This document shows positions 1-12,932 of a stretch of 64,000 nt of DNA, piece by piece. Numbering within the stretch: position 1 is the first letter of the stretch; each line of letters opens with the position of its first letter. Source of the stretch: Jackrogersella multiformis (taxonomy: Eukaryota > Ascomycota > Sordariomycetes > Xylariales > Hypoxylaceae); the NCBI GenBank assembly GCA_902806575.1, contig CADCXD010000010.1:124001-188000 (forward strand), written 5' to 3'. The notes under the pieces are model-generated. The model was not told the DNA's origin, made no database searches, and was given only the letters and a program-made list of their open reading frames with translations. The translations under genes were made by a program, and so were the position numbers.

Positions 1-3000
1 GTACCATAACCAATCGTCACACATATATCGGGGTACCTAGGCGAAACTGTCGCGTGCGACCCCGGACTATCCATTCGTTACGCTACATACCTATGTATAG
101 CACTTATAGAGTTCGTTATAATGAACTAGAAGAATAAACAAAAAAAAGGATTACCTAGGTACCTACCTATATTAGGAAGTTAATCTATGCAAGGTACAGC
201 TAGCCCTATCGTCCTACAATAGCGCTTAATACGATCAGTTCGCCCATAATCCTTATTAAGGATGAGCTAGGTAGGTACCTATCTATAACAAATTCCTTTT
301 AAGCATTCTACTCCTAAGTAGATATTGCGTTAGAAAGTACCACATCGTAGGTACCTAGGTAGGTTCCGACGTTTGCTGACCACCCAAGGGCTAGGTACCT
401 AAGTAAATCGGCAATAGAGAACTCACGGCGCCAGGTCCACCGGGCCGGTTGCTTAACACCCACACGGCGATGATTAAGTCCGCTCACCTTGGCTATTGGG
501 TGTAATTATGTACGTTCAACCCTAAACCCGCTCCAAGCCACCCGACAAAGTCAACGTCGTCGTCGACAATGTAACGGTCTATGAGGTCATTCCTTGTTTT
601 CTCGACCATAACCAGACTATGGTTCATGAGCTTCGTGAGCCGGTCTATCCAGCCATATCGGCGTTGGTGCTCCCGGTGCTCCCGGTGAAGGTCGGGTGAT
701 AGAACACTCGCGATTATGAGCCTACATCTAGCTTACTTAACTGGCTTACTTCTAAATATTTAAGACACTAGATTAATCCTGCCGCATCAATTTGACGTCA
801 GTGTCTTAAGGTACCCAGTATACATAGTACATGTATGTAAAAACGTGGCTTTACCTACTACCTAATTAGGCTCGGTCCGCTAAAGTTCAGACCCTCCAAA
901 CTTACCTAACTCCAGGGAAGAAACATTAAAATAGAAGCTAAGGTTAACTTAAATCTTAACTGTAACTGTAACTGTAACTATAACTATAACTGTAAGGGCT
1001 TAGCATAACGTTCGAAGTATCAGTGTTCTTTCCTTATGAATTGCATTAATACCTACCTAGTATACTACTAAGGTATTATTATACTATCAATGTATTTTAT
1101 TAGGAACATGACTCTAACTAAAGGCCGAACAGTCGTAAGCATAGAAGCGAATAAAAAAAGATCAACCACTCAGGTGTTGTCTCTCACCTACCGTACCCTT
1201 GTAAGCACTGGCTATTGACGGTTAGCCAACACGCACAGCACAGGAAGCCTCGGGATCAACCCCCAAATGTTTGGAACATCTCGAAGTACTCGTCGCTGTG
1301 AACAATCTAGTCCCATCTTTGAATCCGCGGATGCCGGTTGTTATGGAACGGCACAGTGACATGAGTGCCGGTGTGTTAGCTAGACGGTAGGGGTTTATCG
1401 CATTCAACGCCAAGCTTATATCTAGCATACTATGTAGGTACCTAAGTAGGTAGCAGTAATATACATACGTGCCATCATATATAAGATATTGTTTGTAGTA
1501 TATTATATATAAAAAAAACTTACCCGGAGTATCATGTTCTAATATTATTAGAGTAGTATACTACGTTTCAACTTGTGTGTAGCGGCACTGCCGTTTCTCG
1601 AGAGGTATGTATAGAAACGTAAGTTCTGTCAGGTACTTCGGATACATGGCATCCATGGATGTCAGCTTCACTGCAACGGTACGAGGCCTACACTAGGTAC
1701 CTAGGTACCTACCTAAGGTAGCCATCCTTGCCTGGCAATCTGCAGCTAGCATACAAAGGTACAGGAGTACCTAAGTCCTGGGCCTGGATCAGCCCTGCAG
1801 GGAACTCGGTCCATGCCCGAATTTCCAATTCCAATCGAGGAGGGGAGTGGTCGATAGCTTGACCCGAATCCGAATGACGAAGGAGGAAATAATAATAATA
1901 GTCGGTTTATTTTTTTCCAATTTATTGTAGCACAGAGAACACAAACACCCAAACACCACCACAACCATAACCACAACCACAACCACACACGCACCATAAC
2001 ATGACCGCAGAATTCTAACTACATGCGTGCATACCTGGGTAGGTAGGTATTCTAGGTACCTAGTTACCTATTCTAGGTAGGTATACCACAACTACTTACT
2101 TCTATTACCTACCTAGCTTCTACTACCTACTTCTACTACCAAGCCGACCCCCCCCCCCCGGCTTAGACACTAGGAGAAATGCAGTCAAACTAACTCCACT
2201 TTCACGTCTTTTCACCTGACTGCCTGAAGAACGAAGGTACTATGTAGAACGATGCAGGCCCCAGGTAGGTAGGTACCTCTGTCCGTCGCCCGCCTACACT
2301 AGTGTTCTTGGCGGGTCGAATTCCGCCATACCTAAACCGTATACCAGGTACACTATTCCTGCCTATTCTTATGAATCTTTCTTATTATTTCCTATTTCCA
2401 ATATGGATACCTTCACCTTTCACCCTCGCTCCCGCGCTCGACCTCGCCCTCTCATGGACTACATCCCGTAAAACTAAACGCGCTGGCTGCGCATTTTTTA
2501 CTCATCATGGCAAGGCAGCTGCCGCCCCCCCTTCCCCCCTGCGCCGCCTTTTCCTATGTACCCATCATGGATCTCTTTCTTTTCAGACTACGTCCCGTTG
2601 ACCTGCATGTGAGTTACATGCGAGATACGGACTTAGTCAAGCCAGTATTCATGTAAGCTTCTGTCGTCACTCGATACCTTCCTTCCCTTGTCCCCTTCCC
2701 TGTCACTCCATGGGAGGCACGCGCGCAACCTGGCCCAGGCTGCAAACCCTATAAGGCTACGATGCCTCTTCTCGCCCTGAGTCGCAGCAGGACTTCTGTC
2801 GACTCATCTTAGTCACATGAACACATTCACTACCCGGTCCTTTCCTTTCGTCTCCTCTAGGTCGGCTTCTTATTTTATAAAATTTCCTTTTGCCACTTCT
2901 TCCCGATCCGTACTATCTATCTTCTTCTCTTGCTTCACACATCCCTCTCAGTGAACACTCACAGCATTGATACTAAACCACGAACCAACACTCACGAGAC

Positions 3001-3118
3001 ACTTACCCATACGCACCCACACCCAGCTCGTCACCCTAGACGTACAATTGCTTCCCCTGCCCTCGCTTTGAAGCCATTGACCCATATCCTTGTCATCCCG
3101 AGTCGTCAATACTTCACG
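1..3118. other. gene-poor flank with simple repeats
   Basis: I see no convincing gene here; the open frames are short and low-complexity. The stretch holds many copies of ACCTAGGT/GGTACC (for example 151-170 and 1691-1716), six near-perfect TGTAAC units at 961-996, and a run of 12 C at 2148-2159. Pyrimidine-rich DNA between about 2650 and 2960 looks like the promoter and 5' leader of the small gene that follows. Confidence 0.6.
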
Positions 3119-3367
3119 ATGTGCTATCAACTAATCGAGCGGTACTCCGCTTGCCATTGCCTCTACTACCAGCACGCAGTCGACCGTTGCCCGGCGTACG
3201 GCCAATCTGGGCATCACATCACCACCCGCACGATACTAGTGGGTTATGCTTGCCAAAAGCACGCGCAATCGAGCAGCTCCGGCTCGTATTCTGGTGGCCA
3301 GTCATACTCGGACTCGGGCTACTACAGCAGCCATTCTAGAGATAGCTCTTACCGCCAACACCGGTGA
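3119..3367 (+). CDS. small conserved fungal Cys-rich protein, function unknown
   Basis: An 82-residue ORF beginning MCYQLIERYSACHCLYYQHA. The N-terminal half has a regular Cys/His pattern (C2, C12, C14, H19, C24, then GYAC). The C-terminal half is Ser/Tyr/Gly-rich and probably disordered. From memory, ascomycetes share small proteins with this MCYQ...YYxHAVDRCxAYG pattern, with no function known to me. The frame is open further upstream to 2930, but the conserved start is the ATG at 3119, and the DNA before it is pyrimidine-rich leader. The Cys/His spacing could bind a metal; that is inference. An intron with further coding sequence downstream is not excluded. Confidence 0.6.
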   Translation: MCYQLIERYSACHCLYYQHAVDRCPAYGQSGHHITTRTILVGYACQKHAQSSSSGSYSGGQSYSDSGYYSSHSRDSSYRQHR

Positions 3368-5739
3368 AGAGTGTTGTCTTCGATAATGGGCTGCTGTGCG
3401 TGGCATTCTCCGCCGCTTTTGAAGTTCGAATTCGAGGACTGGGTCTCATACCTATATTCCTTCAGACCCAAGCCGAAGAAGTGGTCACCGTCCCGCCGGC
3501 CCTCGCAGCTGTCGTTGCTGTTCGTAGGGCACGACCGCATAATGTCGACGTCGGCTCCTCCCGCCCTCTAATGAAGCCGTTGGATCCTTCAGCGCCCTGT
3601 CGTATGACTCGGCACTAAAGGCATGCTATGAATGCCATGATTTCACACATCTAGTTATCGGAGACTCAGGGACGGAACGAGATATGAACATGACGCCATC
3701 AACCGACGGCGAACACTGTTCTCTGGCCATTTCAGTGCTTGTCAGCTACCTTCCTTTTTGATATTTCTTAGCGATATCATCGACAACTACGGCATTTCGA
3801 ACTTCACACAGGCTAGACGCCACCACCACTTTGATTCAAAGCATCTCGGCATTCCGGATTTATTTTCCCTTTTATTTTGCTCATTGATTTAGCATAGCGT
3901 CGGCGAGGGAAACATTGCTTGCATTGGGACTCGGAGGGTATACAAAACAAACAGATGAGGCTAATGTGGTTTCTGACTCACGTTATCCCAACATTCACGG
4001 CACGATTCGAATTAGCATTTCACGAGAGAAACGTTGAGTGAGGCGGCGATAATTAGGTTGAAAAAAGCCTATTCGAAACTCATTCTATTTTTATCTATTT
4101 TCTTGGTCTTGGGTTACGCATTAAGGGACTATCGGAAATATACCAGGCGTTATTTGGGAGGAACCATCTAATTTTGGGAGAAGGGGAAGGCGAGGGAAAG
4201 GGGGTTGGTCGTTGGTCGGGTGATAATTTCTTTGGAGGGCATTATTTGATTTGAGCGTGGAGGCCAGAAAGCTCATTTTTCTTTACTTTCTCGAGTTGGA
4301 TATTTTCGTCTTTCTGGTTCGTTTTCTCTTGGGTTTCCTCTCTTCTCCTATCTCAGCGTTTCTGGTTTCACATTCCTGCAGGGCAGACTCATAAATGTGT
4401 AACATCATCCGGTCTAATCACGCGCAGGCAGCAACCGTCATGTATTTTTACATATTTTTTTTTTCCCTTTCTCCGAAGCTGTAACTAGCTGGGCTAGTTT
4501 TGGGGACGTTGGAGAGAAAGGTAAACTGGATTTACCCTAGTTGGCAGGATTGGCCGCCTTTTATGGTCTGCAAGGCACAGCCAGGCAGTCGACTACATCC
4601 TCGCCATTCCCTCCTATAACACCAACAGGAACGGCTTTTCGCTCTTCGTCTGGTTATGAAGACGCACTATATAAATACTTATCTAGACTAGAAACTCCCA
4701 GCGAGCATAGAGCGGAGGACAAACTGCAAGTCTGGGGAGGATACACATTGGTTAGGCAATCTAAACTAGATAGAAGTCGGCTCAATTGACGTTGATTAGC
4801 TGAAAAATACCTGCTTGGCACATTATGGGCCCGACTTGATGAATATCATATGCGCGAATAGTGAATTTACATTTGTGTGGATGAATAATCAGTCCTTGAT
4901 TTCTAAGCATCTCCAACATTCTAGGTATGACCACAAGTTCAACATGACTGCGTTAATAACTGCAACGGGGATTTATAAGATGGTTTCATGACGACATAGG
5001 CAACATAAATTGTATATTCACTCCAAATGAAGATGGAAATATCTACCTAATGTAGGCACCTAATGTAGACTTCTGGATGGTTCGAGATGATTACACTAAT
5101 AGACATCTGAATTGAAGCATTCCGACATCAGCCCGTCCAGCAGCACAACATATGAAACGAGCTGAAGGTAAGAACTTTTTTTATTTTATTTTTTGACAAT
5201 ATCACTATAGCGACTGAAACGTAGTCATTATTTCGCCCCCAATCCGCCACCAAGGCATCGTAGCCTCGCCAGCCTCGCAGATGGTTGAGGCCACCCATCC
5301 AGATCTTAGGTACCTACCCAACCTCTCCTATGGAGTACATACATAGGAGACAGCTGCCCTGGGGCCTATCCTATCCAGGGAGGATTGAACCTGCATGTAC
5401 GGATGCACGACAAATCATCATCTTTTCCGCCGATAGGTTAGGAGTAGCCACCGTCACCATACCACACCATGCCACACCTCGGGCTAGGGCTAGTACGATA
5501 CCTGGTACATCCACCATCCAAGTAAGACAACCTTGGAAGTTAAACGTGCCTGCGTGAGCACTACCACACTACCACGCTACTACACTGGAGGTACACTGCC
5601 GAGCCAGTAAACTCGCGTATTTTGGTCGAACGAGAGGTCCGTGTTGGAACCTTGGAACCCAGGGAAGAGGAACTGCAGCGCGCTTTGCAACCCACACAAC
5701 ATCCCTGGATGGATTGATGCCGGCCGAGCATGCAGACTT

Positions 5740-5762
5740 ACACTACACTAGTAGTGTAGTGT
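5740..5762. repeat. 23-bp near-perfect palindrome
   Basis: The arm ACACTACACTA at 5740-5750 is followed by one G and then its reverse complement at 5752-5762. It lies in intergenic DNA. Function is unknown; it may be a simple-repeat derivative, since CACTAC units are frequent just upstream. Confidence 0.6.
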
Positions 5763-5980
5763 ACTTACTACTGGTTGCCCTTGATAGAATCGTGTGGGTG
5801 GGTGCGTGACGCATACCTAGGCTTGGTACTTTGAAGTACACAATCAGACAATTACGAGTTGATACCCCTAGGTAGATTTAGATTCAAATATGGAAGCCTG
5901 TACGGCTAACCAAGACAACTACCTAGGTATGTATTTTCGAAAGGCTCCCCCCAGCCTTCTACATCCATAACAATAGAAAA

Positions 5981-6022
5981 AGAAAAAAGGAAGAAAAAAG
6001 GAAGAAAAAAGGAAGAAAAAAG
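5981..6022 (+). repeat. 11-bp A-rich minisatellite, about 4 copies
   Basis: The unit AGAAAAAAGGA is repeated almost perfectly about 3.8 times in intergenic DNA. No associated gene is visible. Confidence 0.85.
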
Positions 6023-7561
6023 CCCCGCTATCATCAGCTTTGGTGGGGCTCACGGGCCGATAGAGTCATGATGCCGGACTTGTAACGATTGTCTATTATG
6101 ATTGGCTACCCGTTGAATGCCTCTAGCGTACCGTCGAACCATTAGTTGATAGCTAAAAATAAATAAAACTTTAGGTAGCTTAGTATCCCTCGGGGTTCTT
6201 TCTAGAAAAAGGTCAATTCCATTTTTACTTTTTCTACACCTTTTCCATTTTTGGCCAGCTTATACATACATGTAGGTACCTACCAAGGTACCTTACCTAA
6301 GTACTTAACCAAGCCTACCAAGCTAGGCAGTACATCCATGGCTTTTGTTTGTTTCTACTTTTCTATTTTATTTAATACCTTTACCTCTATTACCTAAGGT
6401 ATCCATTATCTCTACCTTTTATAAAATCAACCTGACCAACCAACCACCTCAGGGGTTATAACCTTGGATCGGATAAATTTAATTCTAATAGGCTCATACA
6501 GCCCTCTATATGTACGATAAGTACGATAAGTACGATATGTGCGAATGACTGCATACGTAACCCGCACACGCACGCTGCCAGAACCTTACATAAATTGGAC
6601 TCTGTACGATGTAGGAACGATGCAGGGTCGTCATAAAATCATCAATGCCGACCAGTCTCAGTGCCGTGCCGTACACCACCACCACCACTACACCACTACA
6701 CCACTACACCATCAATTACCAACACCAATCACCCGGCCGCCATGGCCGTCGTGCGACTTATTTCCTGCAACGGCAAAGTCTTCCTGTCCTGCGTGTCTTA
6801 GGCAGTGTGGGCATCTGACAGTCTCCGGTTCTACCGCAGGTACCAACCAAGGCTTGTTCCACGTGGCTGTTGGGGGCCGACATTAGGCGCCTTGACGCTA
6901 TAGACGCGATCCTTGGGAACACCAACTATGCGAATGCGCTTTGTGCGTTACTCCAGGTCATCTTAACATGCAAGGCGAAGTTCGACTGCTGCTGAAAGCT
7001 ATTTAAGATACCTACCCAGGTAGGTATCTAAATCTAACATAAGTAAACCAAGAACAAAATTGGAAAAACCGGGCCATAAGCTTACTGCTAATTACCTACC
7101 TACCTTTGCCTTTTAAATACTCAACTGTCTTATGATAACCGTGTTATGATTATCCAGGCATATACATCTATGAATACCTACTTACCTACCTGCCCGTTAC
7201 CCCTCTAGTTTACGATGCACCCATGATATCCAACGTCGATTCGGCCAGATCACGTAAGGAGGTCTTACTAGATCGTGACCGAGATCCAAGAGTCAGGCCG
7301 TCCGTAATGATCCTCGAACCGAATTGTGGACAATCAGAGGCTTAACGATCCTGCAAGGGGCAAAGCTCTCCTCATCATTACGATTGCTGATGGGGTGGAT
7401 GGGGGTGGATTTTACTATTTAGTCTAGGCATGCTATAACCCCTCACGATATCAGCAAAACGCCGAGTGAAGGTGTTAGAAATAAAATAGGCCAGCCTATG
7501 GAATCAAAGTCACATCATCGTCCTTCACTATGCCTTGTTGTGCTCCATGGGCTGCTTGGCC

Positions 7562-7588
7562 GGGGCCGGGGCCGGGGCCGGGGCCGGG
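7562..7588 (+). repeat. GGGGCC hexanucleotide array
   Basis: Four GGGGCC units are followed by GGG, all in intergenic DNA. Five closely spaced G-runs could form a G-quadruplex on this strand; that is inference from sequence only. Confidence 0.85.
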
Positions 7589-9557
7589 CTGAGAGGAATA
7601 GAGCTTGCGATTTGGCAACACAAGGGATGTGATGCTCAGGTAGAGATATACAAAATAAGAAAGCGGGGAGTATTAGAAGTCTTACAAAGGAGATAAGAAA
7701 TGATCTGCAGGGTAGGGGATGAGTGGGGAGGAAGGGAAAGGGATAGCAGGGTTTGGGATAGATGGATATCTACTATTACCTACTAATTCTCTGCCTGCGC
7801 TGTCCATCCGTGCCACCCGGGATGGAGCCCGGGTGAGATGAACGGAATACGGGGTTCTGCGCCTCTCTGTTAGGCGAATTTGGATACTAGATCAAGACCC
7901 TACGAGGATGATGGGAAAAGCAACAGTAGGGTGGGAGTGGGAGAGAGAAAAAGGACCATAGGTACGGCGTCCAAGCCCCGTGGCGGCAGTTTGCTCCACG
8001 GCTCCTTCGATATTACAGCGCCTCCTCCTGTTTGTTATACCTAACTAGGTCTACTGATATATACCTAGGCATATACTGGGTAGGTGTATATATATATATA
8101 TATACCGGCGTAGTGGGGGAAAAGGGAGTTCCCGTCCGGGCCGTAAGGAGTATCCGTCATCATCTCTTGTGCCGTGTAGCAACGGACTAGTATCTACCCA
8201 GATGAAATACCTAAGATAAAATAATATAAAATAAAATAAACAAAACAAAATAAGGGAGACTTGTGCCACAAGTATGGAAACCGGGATTCGGTTTACGGAA
8301 TTGCTGGTACCCTATCTAGATAATCTGAATCTGCCTACCTGGTACTTAATCTTATCCGGGTTGTTTCGATGCTACCTACCTAGGTACGGCTAGAATAGGT
8401 AGATCATAAGTTTCCGTATTCCGCCCCCGCATGTTCGTGTTACAACGGATCTTTACGGCCGGGGTGTTGCACTAATCCTACGTAGTACGTATTTGCCGTA
8501 TCCAAAGGACGACTCCACCATAAATGTTTTGCCAAGGATGTTTCACGATCTATATTAGAATAGGTACTTACCTAGGTTGTTTGTACGAGGGCATAGCAAG
8601 CCAGCACTTCTTATAGAATATATATATACCATGGTATATAAGCATGCATGACTTTAATACGAGTGTTTTTACGGTTGATATTACTGCGTATACACAGCAA
8701 ATATATGGGTTAAGTTTAACATGGCTTATACATACATTTAGATTAAGGATACCTACTAAGTAAGCAGGTAATTATCAGAGACCATCTCCCTTTAATCATG
8801 TAATAAGATAGGTATCTTCCTTTATCACGTGTTTTTGGACCTTAGCCTCTTTTATTGAGGTGGTTTGTGTGTTGAGGATATTAGGTCTTTATGTATTGGA
8901 GATATCTTCAAACTTTGGTTACTTACGTGACTTGTTATGAGATAATAATGCTTTAACATAAAAGATTTTACCGTTAGTAAAATTAGAGTTTTTCTGTAGA
9001 CAATGAATTCAACCTCTTACTGAAAATAAAAGGACCAATCTGATAGTAATTAACGTAAACGATATTAACTTGATATGTTACCAACATAAATCATAGGAAA
9101 AGTCTTTTTATTAAAAATGAATTGCTCATGTTAACTTTAAGAAAAATATCTCCTTACTACCAAAGTATAGATATGAATTATTAAGTACCTATTAATGATT
9201 TTATAAATTCTTTCAACTGAATAGTGTGTACCTAACATTCGAGCTCTTACTCTTAGACAGGTACTAGAACCTTTCAAAGGTACCTAGGTACCTAGAGGGA
9301 TAGAATCTGGAACAAAGTAGGTGCCACCCTACTAACCCCGCCAAACCTTATTCCACTAATGGGTACCTATTACCAACCTACCTGTACCAATGCACTTTAC
9401 GCGTCTGCATAGGTAGGTACATAAGGTACCTAGGTATTCTAACCGCGTCGAATTCAAAGTTCAAAATTGATTCTTCAATTCTTCATCGACAACAACAACC
9501 TTTTTGTGTTTTTACATTAACGACAATACTAGTCATTTATCAAGATAACCTCCAAAG

Positions 9558-11796
9558 ATGGCGACTATTACGCATCGCGGAGTAGATCGAACTTCCGCCG
9601 CTTACCTGAGAAGAGGCCAGAAGTTCTACGCGTCACAGCAATATGAGTATGCCGAGAAGGCTTTCTTCAAGGTAAGTTACTTGATTAATATGCTTGACAT
9701 CCATGATATGCTTACCTTGCTAGGCTATGGATATGTGCAACTGCGGCGTTGCTGTCCAGAACCAGCCGCGTATCGACAACGACATCTTGACAGGAATCAA
9801 GGAGAAGAACCTCAAGAATGTTTTGACAAAACTGTCACCCTCTACTAGACGCTGCACCAACCAAGTCCATCTGGATGCACTCGATTCGCTCATTGCAACG
9901 TATGAGATGCAAGCTAGACTCGAAGAGGGCCTTGAATTCGCCTTGAAGATGGTCAATCTCTCCCCGAGGGAGCCCAAGGTTGGATCATCCCGTCTCCGAT
10001 CTGTACCTTAAGATAAAATACTAACCTCTATTCTTAGAGTTACTTGCGGTTGGGAAAGATTCTTAGGCTGAAAGATCAGCAGACTGTGGCTTACTACAAT
10101 TACAAGCAAGGCATAGAGCTTGTGAAGCGAAAGCACCCAAGTCATGCCATCCTACCCGTAAGCCTATGGTCCGAATATCAACAGGTCCTAGCTAATCATT
10201 GTGCATAGAAGCTACAGGCCCAGAAAGACAAGGTGATGCTCCTGGCTACCTTCGACCCTATTAATAGCCTTCCTGTCGAGCTTGTGGGTATGATATTTGG
10301 GTTCCTCGACACCAAGACACTATGGTAAGTCACTTTGGAATTCAAATTGATCTGTATTGCTTATTGATCCGATCAAACAGTTGTTGCTTGAGTGTTTCCA
10401 AAACGTGGAAAACTGTGTTAACTTCAAGCTCCCTCAAAGACCTGTGGAAGATCCAGGAATTCCTGCTTCCTAGGACGCAACCAACCCTGCGACGGATTCT
10501 ACCAGCTTTCAAAACCTACAGCAACTACGCAGGCGACGCTCTCACAGAGTTGTCCATTGTTGGTTGCAGCCATCTCTTCAGGTGGTACAAACTCTTCCAG
10601 GTCCTCGCCCTCTCCCAGAACCTCGAGGTGCTCAAGCTTAGGGATCTAAGTACACTTTGCCGCTTAGGAGGCTTGCCCAAAGGAATCAAGATTCCCAAGC
10701 TCAGGCATCTCTATCTGGGCTATCAAGTACATCCCGCGATGCTACTATTGGAACAATTACTTCACGCATCTTCAAGTTCGCTAGAAGAGCTATCCATCTT
10801 CCAGCTTCCGTACCCATATCCGATAGGTGGGCTAAATTGGTATCATAATTGGCCGAGGCTGGAACAGCTGAAGATCGTTCGACTGTCAGGTCCACTTGGA
10901 AAATACGATTACCGGCCCTCTTCTCCCCTTAATTTGGTAAGTTAGTATGGCCATCATGATGATATTATTATTCTAATTGTACGTAGCATCGTCTTCTGAA
11001 ACTGGCTCCTAATGTGGAAGAAGCATGGTTTGACTATCTAAAATACAGTCCCATGGAGCTGATGGTTGGCTGGCCAAGGCTGCAAAGCGTATTTATAGGG
11101 CGTTCTACCCTGTCGACCTTTAAGCGAGGTGAAGATTTCGGTCCATGTTTCAACGAAGACATGCGTGAGGTGCATATGGAGTTCGATATTATCGATGACC
11201 GCCTTTGTAGGGTTCGCCCTACGGATGTTGCATCGAATCTAATGCCGTATCCTATGTGTCCCCTTTTCATCCCGCATCTTCCTAAACTTGAGAAGCTGTC
11301 GCTCTTCGGAGAGGAACTCAGGGAAACCCATTTCACGGCTTTTGTCCAGCCCAGTCTGGAATCTGGCACTCTGCGAGAGCTAGACGTTCGACCGCTGCCA
11401 GTCCGAGAATTCTTCAAAGATCCTCTTCATCCTACGATCCCGGATTGGTTCAGGAGCGATAGCCTCGAATATATCAGCTTGACGGGGTTCACATCGTATA
11501 GCCTTCACCAGCACAAATTGTTCGAAGAGGTTGTGCTCGCTATCGCCAGCCGGTTCCCCAACCTGCGCAGTATGGACATTGGGAAGGAACTGTTTCCCGA
11601 CACCTTGATAGTGAAGCTGTTCCAGAGAGGACTCAGGAAGTTGTTCTGCCGAAGGGTAGTACCGAGGGTGGACGTTACGGAGTGGGTTTCTCGCAACTTT
11701 GGAGGACAGATCATCCCCGAACCTCCATCTCACATACCTTCGATGGCCCCGGATCGAGCCCCGTGGCCCAACCATTTGCTAGGTTACCATGCCTAG
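9558..11796 (+). CDS. pof3: TPR/F-box protein, Pof3/Dia2 type SCF substrate receptor
   Basis: Six exons: 9558-9671, 9724-9978, 10038-10157, 10209-10324, 10381-10936, 10987-11796, joining in frame to 656 residues. The introns are 50-59 bp. The N-terminus (about 1-165) has TPR-like helices, including a YLRRGQKFYASQQYEYAEKA repeat. An F-box follows at about residues 175-215 (NSLPVELVGMIFGFLDTKTL...SVSKTWK). The rest is leucine-rich-repeat-like. TPR plus F-box plus LRR in that order is the architecture of fission yeast Pof3 and budding yeast Dia2, which recruit substrates to Skp1-cullin ubiquitin ligase and protect genome stability. The second intron has a less usual GTTGGA donor. The family call is firm; direct orthology is inferred. 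Confidence 0.85.
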
Positions 11797-12932
11797 ACTA
11801 TAGTCTTTGGGCATCCATCTGGTCGTATACGGAGTTCTGGCGGGGAGCAAGGAGCAAGGAGCAAGGGAACATGGGACACGGTTCCTTACGAATTTATGTC
11901 CCCTCTCACACATACATGCACACAGGGACGGCTAGGATGATACCACGCGGAAGGTCTTCATTATTGTATTTTACTTAAGATATCCCTTTTCCCAGCTCTG
12001 CCAGATATCTTTTCAACAGGTGAATCGGCTCGTAGCTATACTGCCGCCCGTACTCATATTGTACATAGCAGCAGCAGTAAACCGAGCTGAAGAGGACTCG
12101 CTTTGCAGACTATCGATCACAAGGGGCCAGAAACACGAAATGTGGCTGGATAGCAGTGATCATGGTAGTGGTAGTCGTAGTATTCGTCATAATAATATTC
12201 ATTCATTCATTCATACATACATAACCCTGCCCTTAACGAGAAAAGAGAAATTGCGCCGCGCAATGGTAGGCTAGGCAGGCACCTAGGTAGGCAGGTAAGA
12301 TATACAACAAAGCAAAATATGCAAAACAGCATCTGTCTGTCTGCGTGACATCTCATCGCATCTCATCTCATCTCATCCGTAGTTCGTCCGCCTCATCCCT
12401 AACCCCTAATCCCGTTCGTCCTCCGTAGAAGGCAAGATAGAATAGAATCGAATCTAACCGAACCGAACCGGACTGAACAGGGCCCCGGAGTTTGAACAAA
12501 GATAGGTTAGGTGCTGTATTTTCCGTCACGGCAAATCCGCCCGCGACTCCGCCCGTTCGCCGGTTCGTAAGTAAAGTAAAATAAAGTAAAGTAAAGTAGA
12601 GTAAACCCAACCACCCGATCCTCATTAAAACCTCGTGCGCCTACGAGCTTCAAGCCGCGGGGCTTCGAGCTTCCGTTCCCGAACCCCCTGTATTACGCCT
12701 CCGCTCGTCAGGTTTCGCGTCGTTCTCGTTCTCGTTCATTCGTCTTCTGCGCTCGTCCCTTTCGTTCCTTTCATTTCTATGCTTGGTAGTGTGGCGATTA
12801 TAGTGTAGCCCGTTCCCCCTTCCTAGCCCTTCCCTCTACCAGTTCGAGGTTTTATTTTTGAGGTATGATGTTCGAGATAGAAAGATACAACGTAGCGGAG
12901 CAAGCAATCTCAGTAACTAGCATCCATCGACA
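11797..12932. other. intergenic region with simple repeats
   Basis: Between convergent genes. It holds three GGAGCAA-type units near 11848-11870, ATTC/ATAC tetranucleotide runs near 12196-12225, and a GTAAA-rich stretch near 12568-12606. I see no gene. Confidence 0.6.

Larger units (their letters stand above)
3368..9557. other. 6.2-kb intergenic region without a recognisable gene
   Basis: No ORF here has recognisable domains or plausible splice structure. It contains a four-copy 11-bp A-rich minisatellite (5981-6022), an 11-bp-arm inverted repeat (5740-5762), a GGGGCC array (7562-7588), a TA run near 8087-8106 and many ACCTAGGT-type motifs. Positions 8600-9250 are moderately AT-rich. It may hold non-coding transcripts or promoter DNA for the gene at 9558. 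Confidence 0.55.
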
